Shown here one piece after another: positions 16,425-25,500 of a DNA stretch of 64,000 nt. The notes below the pieces were generated by a model that saw only the letters and a program-made list of their open reading frames with translations, ran no database searches and was not told the origin of the DNA. The stretch spans positions 186,001-250,000 of the forward strand of contig NZ_JADYVX010000009.1 in assembly GCF_020194175.1 (NCBI RefSeq), written 5' to 3'. The position numbers and the translations under genes are program-made. The DNA comes from Bradyrhizobium sp. BRP22. GTDB taxonomy: Bacteria; Pseudomonadota; Alphaproteobacteria; Rhizobiales; Xanthobacteraceae. The stretch's first letter is position 1. Every line of letters begins with the position of its first letter.

Positions 16425-17633
16425 GTGAGTGAACCGCTGGTCATTGTCGGCAACGGGATGGCAGCCGCGCGCCTGGTCGACGAATTGTCGAAGGTGGCGC
16501 TCGGGCGCTACGCCATCGCGGTAATTGGGAGCGAGCCGCGGCTGGCCTATAACCGCGTGCTGCTGTCCTCCGTCCTTGCCGGCGAAACCACCTCTGAAGA
16601 TATCGAGCTGCAGCCGGCCTCGTGGTGGCGCGATCGCGGCGTCACGCTGAAATATGGCTGCGTCGCCACCGAGATCGACGTCGGCCGCCGCGAGCTGAAG
16701 ATCGCGGGCGAGGAGAGCGTCACCTTCTCGAAGCTGGTGTTGACCACCGGCTCGTCGGCGCTGCGGCTCAATGTGCCGGGCGCCGATCTTGCCGGCGTGC
16801 ACACCTTTCGCGACAGCCGCGACGTCGACCTGTTGCTTGCGCTCGCTGCGCGCAAGACGCGGGTGGTCGTGATCGGCGGCGGACTGCTCGGGCTCGAGGC
16901 TGCCTATGGGCTTGCGAAAGCCGGGGCGGCGGTGACATTGGTGCATCTGATGGACCGGCTGATGGAGCGCCAGCTCGATGCACCGGCAGGCGCGCTCCTG
17001 AAATCGCTGGTCGAGGCCAAGGGCATCGAGATCCTGCTCGAGGCCAGTACCGCGCGCATCCACGGCGATGTCAGCGTCGAAGGCGTCGAGCTTGCGGACG
17101 GGCGCCTGATCAAGGCGGATGCCGTGATCTTCGCCGCCGGCATCCGGCCGAATATCGCGCTGGCAAAGCAAGCCGGCATTGCCGTCAATCGCGGCATCGT
17201 GGTTGACGATTGCTTGCAGACCGGCGCGGAAGGCGTGTTCGCGATCGGCGAATGCGCTGAACATCGCGGCATCTGCTACGGCCTGGTCGAGCCGGCCTAT
17301 GAGCAGGCGCGCGTGCTGGCGCGGCATCTCGCGGGGCACGATGTCACCTATGCCGGCAGCATCGTGGCAACCAATTTGAAAGTGTCCGGTGTCAGCGTGT
17401 TTTCCGCCGGCGATTTCATGGGCGCCGAAGGCAGCGAGAGCATCGTGTTCAGCGACGTTAACCATGGCGCCTACAAGAAGCTCGTGATCGCGGACGGGCG
17501 GCTGACCGGCGCGGTCCTGATCGGCGACACGTCAGATGCGCTCTGGTATCTCGACTTGATCCGCAGCGCGCGGCCGGTTGCGAAGATCCGCGGCGACATG
17601 ATGTTCGGCCGTTCGTTGGCGGAGGCGGCATGA
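16425..17633 (+). CDS. flp: FAD-dependent NAD(P)H oxidoreductase of nitrate assimilation
   Basis: This 402-residue flavoprotein resembles the N-terminal FAD/NAD(P)-binding half of assimilatory nitrite reductase NirB, as a separate protein. FAD binding is shown by GNGMAAARLVDEL at the N-terminus and NAD(P) binding by GGGLLGLEAAYGL near residue 148. The FAIGECAEH motif completes the FAD site. The GTG start has GAGGAAG upstream. It probably supplies electrons to the nitrate reductase and perhaps the globin. Its stop overlaps the ATG of nasC by 4 nt, so translation is coupled. Confidence 0.9.
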   Translation: MSEPLVIVGNGMAAARLVDELSKVALGRYAIAVIGSEPRLAYNRVLLSSVLAGETTSEDIELQPASWWRDRGVTLKYGCVATEIDVGRRELKIAGEESVTFSKLVLTTGSSALRLNVPGADLAGVHTFRDSRDVDLLLALAARKTRVVVIGGGLLGLEAAYGLAKAGAAVTLVHLMDRLMERQLDAPAGALLKSLVEAKGIEILLEASTARIHGDVSVEGVELADGRLIKADAVIFAAGIRPNIALAKQAGIAVNRGIVVDDCLQTGAEGVFAIGECAEHRGICYGLVEPAYEQARVLARHLAGHDVTYAGSIVATNLKVSGVSVFSAGDFMGAEGSESIVFSDVNHGAYKKLVIADGRLTGAVLIGDTSDALWYLDLIRSARPVAKIRGDMMFGRSLAEAA

Positions 17634-20329
17634 GCGCCGATCCCGTCCTGCGCACCGTCAGGACCACCTGCGCCTATTGCGGCGTCGGCTGCGGCGTGCT
17701 GGCGACGCCTGATGGCAACGGCGGTGCCGCGATCGCGGGCGATCCCGATCATCCCGCCAATTTCGGCCGCCTGTGCTCGAAGGGCTCCGCACTCGGCGAG
17801 ACGCTGGGGCTGTCGAGCCGGCTGCTGCATCCGATGATCCGCTGCGACAAGGGCATGGAGCGCATCGCCTGGAGCGACGCGCTCGACCATGTCGCGCACC
17901 GCTTCAAGCACATCATCGCCCGCGACGGTCCCGGCGCGGTCGCATTCTATCTCTCCGGCCAGTTGCTCACCGAGGATTACTACGTCGCCAACAAGCTGAT
18001 GAAAGGCTTCATCGGCAGCGCCAATGTCGACACCAATTCGCGGCTATGCATGTCGTCCTCGGTGGCAGGCCACCGTCGCGCCTTCGGCGCCGACACCGTG
18101 CCCGGCTGTTACGAGGATCTCGAACAGGCCGACCTTTTGGTGCTGGTCGGCTCCAACGCCGCCTGGTGCCATCCGGTGCTGTTCCAGCGCATGCTCGCCA
18201 ACAAGCAGCAGCGCGGCGCGCGCATCGTGGTGATCGATCCGCGGCGCACCGACACGTCAGGAGATGCCGATCTGTTCCTCGGCCTGAAGCCAGGCACCGA
18301 TACTGCACTGTTCTGCGGCCTGCTGGTGCATCTCGCCGATAACGGCGCACTCGATCACAATTATATCGATCTCCATACGGCCGGCTTCGACGAGGCGCTG
18401 GCGCGCGCCCGCAGCATGGCCGGCAGCGTCGGCGCGACGGCGCTCGCCACCGGCCTCTCCGAGCAGGACGTCGCGACGTTCTTCAAGATGTTCGCCAGCA
18501 CACAGCGCGTGGTCACCTTGTATTCGCAGGGTGTCAACCAGTCGGCGCAGGGCACCGACAAGGTCAACGCCATCCTGAACTGCCACCTCGCCACCGGTCG
18601 CATCGGCAGGGTCGGCGCCTCGCCATTCTCGCTGACAGGGCAACCCAACGCGATGGGCGGCCGTGAAGTCGGCGGCCTCGCCAATCAGCTTGCCGCCCAT
18701 ATGGCGTTCACGCCGCCGGATATCGATCGCGTCCGCAGATTCTGGAAGGCGCCGCGCATCGCCACCCACGAGGGGTTGAAGTCGGTGCAGATGTTCGAGG
18801 CGATCGGGCGCGGTGAGATCAAGGCGTTGTGGGTGATGGGCACCAACCCGGCGGTGTCGCTGCCGGATGCCGACGCCGCGCGCGAAGCGCTGAAGAAGCT
18901 GGAGCTGTTCGTCATATCGGAGAATGTCCGCTCCAACGACACCGTCGATGCCGGCGCGCATGTGCTGTTGCCGGCGCAGGCCTGGGGCGAGAAATCGGGC
19001 ACGGTGACCAATTCGGAGCGCCGCATCTCGCGCCAGCGCGCATTCCTGGAATCGCCGGGCGAGGCCAAGCCTGATTGGTGGATCGTGTGCGAGGTCGCCA
19101 GGCGCCTCGGCTTCGGCGCGGCGTTCGACTTCAACTCTGCAGCCGATATCTTTCGCGAGCATGCGGCACTGTCGGCATTCGAGAACAACGGCATCAGGGA
19201 TTTCGACATCGGCGCGCTGACGTCGCTGTCGGACGAGGACTTTGACACGATGGCGCCGGTGCAATGGCCGGTGCGGCAGGAGTCGTCGCCGCAGCCGCGG
19301 TTCTTCGCCGAAGGCGGCTTCTTCGCCAATGACCGCAAGGCGCGCTTCGTCGCACCGGAGATTCCGGCGCTGCGGACCGAAACCACGCCGGCGCGGCCCT
19401 TGCGGCTCAACACCGGCCGTATCCGCGACCAGTGGCACACGATGACGCGCACCGGCGCGAGCCCGAGGCTCGGCCAGCATCTGCCCGAGCCGTTCGTGGA
19501 GGTTCATCCTGACGACGCGCTGCGCTACGGCGTCGCCGAGGGCAGCTTTGCCCGCGTCACCACTGATTACGGGCAATGCACGCTCCGCGTCGTCGTCAGC
19601 GAGCGCCAGCAGCGCGGCATGCTGTTCGCGCCGATCCACTGGAGCGAGGCCACCGCCACTGCAGCCCGCGTTGGCTCGCTGGTCGCGCCCTTCACCGATC
19701 CGTTTTCCGGCCAGCCCGAGAACAAGGCGACGCCAGCCTCGATCGCGCCTTACGAATATGTGTTCCGCGGTTTTGCGCTGTCCCGCGAGCCGCTGCAACT
19801 GCCTGCGCATGCCTGGGTCGCGCGCGTCGCGGTCAGTGGCGGTCATGGCTATTTGTTTGCCGACAATGCCGACCTTCTGGGCTGGCAGCTCTGGCTGCGG
19901 ATGCACACCGAAGGCGATCTCGCCGAATACAAGGATTTCGGCGGCGGCATTTACCGCGGCGCGTCCTTCAATGCCGGTCATATCGAAACCTGCCTGTTCA
20001 TCGGCCCAGCCGACGATGCCGGTGACTGGAACGTGGTGAAAAACCTGTTCGCCGCTGATACGCTCAGCGACGAGCAGCGCCGCATGCTGCTCTCGGGCAA
20101 GTCGGCTGACGGCCTCGCCAATGCCGGTCCGATCGTCTGCGCCTGCTTCGGCGTCGGCCGCGCCACGATCTGCGATGCCATCGCCGCGGGTGCGGACTCT
20201 CCGGCCGAGATCGGCGCGAAGCTCAAGGCCGGCACCAATTGCGGCTCCTGCATTCCGGAATTGAAGCGCCTGATCGCGCAGACGGGATCACGAGACTCTG
20301 AACAGCCTCCATTGGCCGTCGCCAATTGA
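17630..20329 (+). CDS. nasC: Assimilatory nitrate reductase catalytic subunit
   Basis: This 899-residue cytoplasmic molybdoenzyme reduces nitrate to nitrite. The N-terminus binds a [4Fe-4S] cluster through Cys14, Cys17, Cys21 and Cys49. The molybdopterin domains follow, with GKSGTVTNSERR-like and MGTNPA signatures and the C-terminal molybdopterin-binding LNTGRIRDQWHTM. The last 60 residues carry a BFD-like [2Fe-2S] motif (CAC near 838, CGSC near 873), typical of the NasA/NasC type. Electrons probably come from the adjacent flavoprotein. No nitrite reductase gene is in the window. Confidence 0.94.
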   Translation: MSADPVLRTVRTTCAYCGVGCGVLATPDGNGGAAIAGDPDHPANFGRLCSKGSALGETLGLSSRLLHPMIRCDKGMERIAWSDALDHVAHRFKHIIARDGPGAVAFYLSGQLLTEDYYVANKLMKGFIGSANVDTNSRLCMSSSVAGHRRAFGADTVPGCYEDLEQADLLVLVGSNAAWCHPVLFQRMLANKQQRGARIVVIDPRRTDTSGDADLFLGLKPGTDTALFCGLLVHLADNGALDHNYIDLHTAGFDEALARARSMAGSVGATALATGLSEQDVATFFKMFASTQRVVTLYSQGVNQSAQGTDKVNAILNCHLATGRIGRVGASPFSLTGQPNAMGGREVGGLANQLAAHMAFTPPDIDRVRRFWKAPRIATHEGLKSVQMFEAIGRGEIKALWVMGTNPAVSLPDADAAREALKKLELFVISENVRSNDTVDAGAHVLLPAQAWGEKSGTVTNSERRISRQRAFLESPGEAKPDWWIVCEVARRLGFGAAFDFNSAADIFREHAALSAFENNGIRDFDIGALTSLSDEDFDTMAPVQWPVRQESSPQPRFFAEGGFFANDRKARFVAPEIPALRTETTPARPLRLNTGRIRDQWHTMTRTGASPRLGQHLPEPFVEVHPDDALRYGVAEGSFARVTTDYGQCTLRVVVSERQQRGMLFAPIHWSEATATAARVGSLVAPFTDPFSGQPENKATPASIAPYEYVFRGFALSREPLQLPAHAWVARVAVSGGHGYLFADNADLLGWQLWLRMHTEGDLAEYKDFGGGIYRGASFNAGHIETCLFIGPADDAGDWNVVKNLFAADTLSDEQRRMLLSGKSADGLANAGPIVCACFGVGRATICDAIAAGADSPAEIGAKLKAGTNCGSCIPELKRLIAQTGSRDSEQPPLAVAN

Positions 20330-20342
20330 GTAACTACCAGCC

Positions 20343-20445
20343 CCTCACGGTGAGGAGCGCGCAGCGCGTCTCGAACCATGAGGCCCCGATCTCGCCCGTG
20401 GCCATCCTTCGAGATGCGCGCGATGCGCGCTCCTCAGGATGAGGT
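20343..20445. repeat. CCTCA-GGTGAGGAGCGC repeat pair
   Basis: Two palindromic units lie here: one of the form CCTCACGGTGAGGAGCGC...CCATGAGG (20343-20385) and one of the form CATCCTTCGAG...CTCAGGATGAGGT (20403-20445). Closely related units occur in the reverse order after the next gene (21455-21493 and 21519-21561). Confidence 0.7.
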
Positions 20446-20536
20446 CGGAGGAGACGTGCGATGCACGCACGAGGGGCGACATCCCTACCGACCTCCTCTA
20501 TGGTGCCGCCCGTTCCGCTAACGGGTGAACCAAGAA

Positions 20537-21439
20537 ATGCTGTACCTGGAAACGCCGCCAAAGCTGATCGAGACCACGATCTTCTCCGCCATGCCGGATG
20601 AATTTCGGCGCAAGCAATCGACCGAATGGGCCGATGCCAATCGCCCCGGCCAGACTACCGATTGCTTCATCGAAGGTCCGTCGTTCGATGCCGATGGCAA
20701 TCTCTACATCGTCGACATCCCCTTCGGCCGCATCTTCAGGATTTCGCCTGACAGAAAATGGTCGCTGGCCGTCGAGTATCAGGGATGGCCGAACGGACTG
20801 AAGATCGATTCGAAGGGCCGCATTTTCGTCGCCGACTACAGGCACGGCATCATGGAGCTCGACGCGCGGGCAGGGCGGATGTTGCCCGTGCTGACCTCGC
20901 GCAATTCGGAATCGTTCCGCGGCTGCAACGATCTGCATATTGCTTCCAACGGTGATATCTATTTCACCGATCAGGGCCAGACCGGCCTGCACGATCCGAG
21001 CGGCCGGGTCTATCGCCTGCGCGTGAGCGGGCAGCTCGATTGCCTGATCAATACCGGCGTCAGTCCGAACGGGCTGGTGCTCGATCCGCACGAAGCCGTG
21101 CTGTTCGTCGCGATGACGCGCGACAATGCGGTGTGGCGGGCGCCGTTCATGAAGGACGGCAGCGTATCGAAGGTCGGCCGCTTCTGCACGATGTTCGGCC
21201 CCGGCGGCCCTGACGGGATCACGATGGACAAAGCCGGCCGGCTGTTCGTCGCGCACGTCTCGCTCGGCCATGTCTTCGTGTTCGCGCCGTCGGGCGAACT
21301 GATCGCGCGCATCAAGTCGTGCACTGGCAGCGCCGTCACCAATGTCGCGATCGGCGGCCCAAACCGCGACTGGGTCTACATCACGGAGTCGGCCACCGGC
21401 AGCGTTCTTGTGGCTGATATCAGTGTGCTCGACCGTTGA
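20537..21439 (+). CDS. SMP-30/gluconolactonase family protein
   Basis: This is a six-bladed beta-propeller of the SMP-30/LRE family, which hydrolyses sugar or aromatic lactones with a divalent metal. Of 300 residues from the ATG at 20537, or 304 from the GTG at 20525; neither start has a strong ribosome binding site. Family marks are EGPSFDADGNLYIVDIPFGR near the start, then WPNGLKIDSKGRIFVADY, CNDLHIASNGDIYFTD and SPNGLVLDPHE, which supply the metal ligands Glu, Asn and Asp. The gene stands alone between two repeat clusters. The substrate is unknown. Confidence 0.88.
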   Translation: MLYLETPPKLIETTIFSAMPDEFRRKQSTEWADANRPGQTTDCFIEGPSFDADGNLYIVDIPFGRIFRISPDRKWSLAVEYQGWPNGLKIDSKGRIFVADYRHGIMELDARAGRMLPVLTSRNSESFRGCNDLHIASNGDIYFTDQGQTGLHDPSGRVYRLRVSGQLDCLINTGVSPNGLVLDPHEAVLFVAMTRDNAVWRAPFMKDGSVSKVGRFCTMFGPGGPDGITMDKAGRLFVAHVSLGHVFVFAPSGELIARIKSCTGSAVTNVAIGGPNRDWVYITESATGSVLVADISVLDR

Positions 21440-21454
21440 TGCAGCCGGGCTGCA

Positions 21455-21561
21455 TCCTTCGAGACGCCGCTGCGCGGCTCCTCAGGATGAGGTCTGACAG
21501 CGGGCAAGGACGTTAGACCCTCATGGTGAGGAGCGCGTAGCGCGTCTCGAGCCATGAGGCC
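21455..21561. repeat. CCTCA-GGTGAGGAGCGC repeat pair, reverse order
   Basis: CATCCTTCGAG...CTCAGGATGAGGT (21455-21493) is followed by CCTCATGGTGAGGAGCGC...CCATGAGG (21519-21561). The same two units flank the SMP-30 gene on its other side in mirrored order. The region lies between convergent genes. Confidence 0.7.
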
Positions 21562-21582
21562 CGGGACAGCGACACCCGCGCC

Positions 21583-22512
21583 TCACGACTTCCTGTTCTT
21601 CGCATTCACCGCAATCGCCGCCGCGGCGGTCCGGTTCTCCACCCCGAGCTTGGAGTAGATCTGCTCCAGATGCTTGTCGACGGTGCGCGGACTGAGCCCC
21701 AGGATCTGCGCGATGTCGCGGTTGGTCTTGCCCTTGGAGAGCCAGGACAGCACCTCGCCCTCGCGGGTGGTCAGTCCGAGCTCGCTGGAGAATTCCGCGG
21801 GCATGTCTCCGCTGGTGTCTTTCGCGAGCCGCAGCAGGAATTCGTTGGCGCCGAGCTTGCCCATATATTGCAGCCGCAATTGCTCGCTGCCGGGAAACGA
21901 TGCCATGGTCGTGGTCTTCGCCGCGGTCTTGCCCTTCTGCGCCTGCTCCAGCCATTGCGGTATTGGATCCGGCAGCATGACGTCATCATCGCCGTCTTCC
22001 GCCAGCGTGTCCGACAGCAGCTTCTGCGCCTGCGGCGTCGCCCACAGGATCCTGCCGCGGTCGTTGACCGCGAGCAGAAAGCGGCCGGAGACGTCGAGCG
22101 CGGCGCGCGCACTCTGCGTCAGCCGCGCATTGGCGAGATGGACGCGGATGCGCGCCAGCATCTCTTCCACCACGATCGGCTTGGTCACATAGTCGACGCC
22201 GCCGGCCTCCAGGCCGCGCACGATGTGCTCGGTCTCGGCCAATCCCGTCATGAAGATGATCGGCACATTGTCGAGCCCGGCGTCGCGCTTCAGCCGGCGG
22301 CAGGTCTCGAAGCCGTCCATGCCGGGCATCACGGCGTCGAGCAGCACGATATCGGGCGTGATCTGGTCGACGATCCGCATCGCGGATGCGCCGTCGAGCG
22401 CCACCATCACGGTCATGCCGGCGCCGTCGAGCGCATCGGTCAACAGCCGCAGCGTCTCTGGCGAGTCGTCGACGACGAGCGCGACGTCGCGCTTCTTGCT
22501 TTCAATGGTCAT
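21583..22512 (-). CDS. Response regulator with LuxR-type DNA-binding domain
   Basis: This 309-residue regulator has an N-terminal receiver (VDDSPETLRLL, phosphoacceptor Asp59 in VLLDAVMPGMDG, Lys in TKPI), a middle PAS-like region at about 130-235, and a C-terminal LuxR/NarL HTH at about 245-300 with LTTREGEVLSWLSKGKTN. Its start codon lies inside the end of the upstream kinase gene (11-nt overlap), so the two are cotranslated and almost certainly partners. The likely target is the divergent urt-fmd promoter, which carries a perfect palindrome. The middle domain suggests a second input, but no ligand can be named. Confidence 0.92.
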   Translation of the reverse strand: MTIESKKRDVALVVDDSPETLRLLTDALDGAGMTVMVALDGASAMRIVDQITPDIVLLDAVMPGMDGFETCRRLKRDAGLDNVPIIFMTGLAETEHIVRGLEAGGVDYVTKPIVVEEMLARIRVHLANARLTQSARAALDVSGRFLLAVNDRGRILWATPQAQKLLSDTLAEDGDDDVMLPDPIPQWLEQAQKGKTAAKTTTMASFPGSEQLRLQYMGKLGANEFLLRLAKDTSGDMPAEFSSELGLTTREGEVLSWLSKGKTNRDIAQILGLSPRTVDKHLEQIYSKLGVENRTAAAAIAVNAKNRKS

Positions 22513-25500
22513 AGCTGTGCAGTGTCTTCAAAGTCGCCATGTACTGGTCGAGGTCGAAGCGATCGACCAGGATGCGCATCTGCGAGACGAAATCGGCATG
22601 CTCGGGATATTCAGTTCCGATCTCCTCGAGCTTGAGCTGGATCGCCCGGATGTAACCCAGTTGCCCGAGGCCGATCAGTTCCTCGATGTATTTTACCGGC
22701 GGCCGCGAGCCGCTCTCCGGCCGCCATTGCGGCACGGGCACCTCGTCGGCATCGTGCTGCCATTCGAGTTTGAGCAGCAGGCGGATGGTCTCGAGCAGGC
22801 GCGGGATGTCGATCGGCTTCATCAGATAGCCGTCATGGAACGGCTGCGCCAGCGGTGCGCCATGCGCCTCCAGCGCGCTCGCGGAGATCATCAGGATGCG
22901 CGCCTGGTGATGGCCGGTCGATCGCAGCGCTTCGGCCACCGTCCAGCCGTCCATGCCGGGCATGGAGATGTCGAGCAGGAACAAATCGGGCCGGCAGTGC
23001 TGTGCCAGCGCCAGGCAGCCGGGCCCGTCAGGCGCGCTGAGCAGGATGAAGCCGAGCGGCGCCAGCACTTCGCGCAGGAGATCGCGGTGCGTCGGATCGT
23101 CGTCGGTGATCAGGATGGTCTTGCGCGGGCCATGATAGCCATAGACTGGCGCATCGGTCGGCGCGCTGCGCCTGGGATTGGTGACTTCCGATAGCAGGAT
23201 CTTGACGCGGAAGGTGCTGCCGGTGCCCACGGTGCTGGTCACCTTGATGTCGCCGCCCATCACGCCTGCCAGCAGCCGGCTGATGGTCAGTCCCAACCCG
23301 GTGCCGGTCTGCGGCTGGGACGCGCCGAGCGCGCCGCGTTCGAACGGCGCGAAGATGCGCTCGAGATCGTCAGGCTGGATGCCCGGGCCGGTATCGATCA
23401 CCTCGAATTCGGCGACCGGACTGCGGTAGTGCACGACGAACTGCACGCGGCCGGTTTGCGTGAATTTGATCGCGTTCGACAGCAGGTTGATCAGGATCTG
23501 CCGCAGTCGTTTCTCATCGGCATAGACTACGACCGGCAGCACGGCAGGCCGCTTGAACACGAAGTCGATGCCCTTGGCCGCCGCCTGCAGGCGGAACATG
23601 CCGACGAGCTGGTCGAGGAAATCGTTCAGCCGAACCTCGTCGCGCGACAGGTACAGCCGGCCCGCCTCGATCTTCGAGATGTCGAGGATGCCATCGATCA
23701 ATCCGGAGAGATGATCGGCACTGCGGCGGACCACGCGCACCTGCTCGCGCGGCCGCGTCTGCAAGGTGTTGTCCTGCTCCAAGAGTTGCGCATAGCCGGA
23801 GATCGCGTTCAGCGGCGAACGCAATTCGTGGCTCAGGCCGACGACATAGCGGCTCTTGGCGAGGTTGGCGGATTCGGCGACTTCCTTGGCGCGCTGCAAT
23901 TCGGCGTCGGTGCGCTTGTGGGCGTCGATTTCCTGGATCAAGAGTGTGGTCTGCCGCCTGGTCTCTTCCTCCGCCGCGCGCCGGCTCTGCTGCGCCAATA
24001 CGAACAGCCAGGCAACCACGCCGATGATGATCGTCAGCGCAAAGAACACTTTCCACAGCACGTCCGACAGCAGGTCGCCGGCTTCAACGGCCGCCGAGGT
24101 TTGCAGATAGATCAGGCCGAGCACCAGCCCGACCAAGCCGGCGGAGACCGCGAACACGCCGAGATAGTGCCCGAGCTGCGAATTGATGCGGGCATAGATC
24201 GGCTGCGGCAGCAATTTGCCCAGCGTCTCCGACACCTGCGCCTGGATCCGCGCATGCGGCTTGCAGAGGTCGTGGCAGCGCGCGTCGAGCGAGCAGCACA
24301 AGGAGCAGATCGGGCCGGCATAGGCGGGGCAGGCCGCCATATCCTCGGGCTCGAAGGAATGCTCGCAGATACAGCACTGGATCTGCTCGAGGTTCTGCCA
24401 GCTCCGCTTCGGCTTGCGCGCGATGTAGTATCTGCCGCCCGTTCCCCAGGCGATCAGCGGCGCCGCCACGAAGGCCACCGCCAGCGCGACGAAGGCTGAG
24501 AGCGCTTTCGCGGTCGGACCGAACACGCCGTAGAACGCGCTGATCGACACGATGGTCGCGATCAGCATCGCGCCGACGCCGACCGGGTTGATGTCGCAGA
24601 GATGCGCGCGCTTGAACTCGATGTGCTGAGGCCTGAGGCGCAGCGGCTTGTTGATGACGAGATCGGCAACGAGCGCGCCGACCCAGGCGATCGCGACATT
24701 GGAATAGAGCGCCAGCGTCTGTTCCAGCGCCTTGTAGACGCCGATTTCCATCAACAAGAGCGCGACGATCACGTTGAAGACCAGCCACACCACGCGGCCG
24801 GGATGGCTGTGGGTGAGGCGGGAGAAGAAGTTCGACCAGGCGATCGAGCCGGCATAGGCGTTGGTGACGTTGATCTTGACCTGCGACAGGATCACGAACG
24901 TCCCGGTCAGCGCCAGCGCCAGATCCGGCTGCGACAGCACGTAGCGATAGGCTTCCAGATACATGTTCGCCGGCTCGGCGGCGTGCTCGTAGGAGACACC
25001 GTGGCTGATCGCGAAGAAGGCGAGGAACGATCCGGCCAAGAGCTTCAGCGCGCCCAGCACGATCCAGCCCGGTCCCGCCGCCAGCAGCGCGATCCACCAT
25101 GCTCGCCGCGAGGTGCGCCGGTCGCGCGGCAGGAAGCGGAGGAAGTCGACCTGCTCGCCGATCTGCGCCACCAGCGAGAACACGACGGAAGCCGCCGTGC
25201 CGAACAGCAGGAGGTCGATCTGCCCGGAAGGATCGCCGTGCTCGCCGGCAAAGTTGCGCCATTCGATGAAGGAGCGCGGATGGGCGTAGGCGATCGCGGC
25301 AAACGGCAGGATATGCAGCACGATCCAGAGCGGCTGCGTCCAGAGCTGGAAGCGGCTGATCAGGGTGATGCCGTAGACCACCAGCGGGATGATCACCACG
25401 GCGCTGATGAGATAGCCGATCGGTCGCGGGATGCCGAAGCACATCTCCAGCGCGGTGGCGAGGATCACCGCCTCGATCGCAAAGAAGATGAAGGTGAAGG

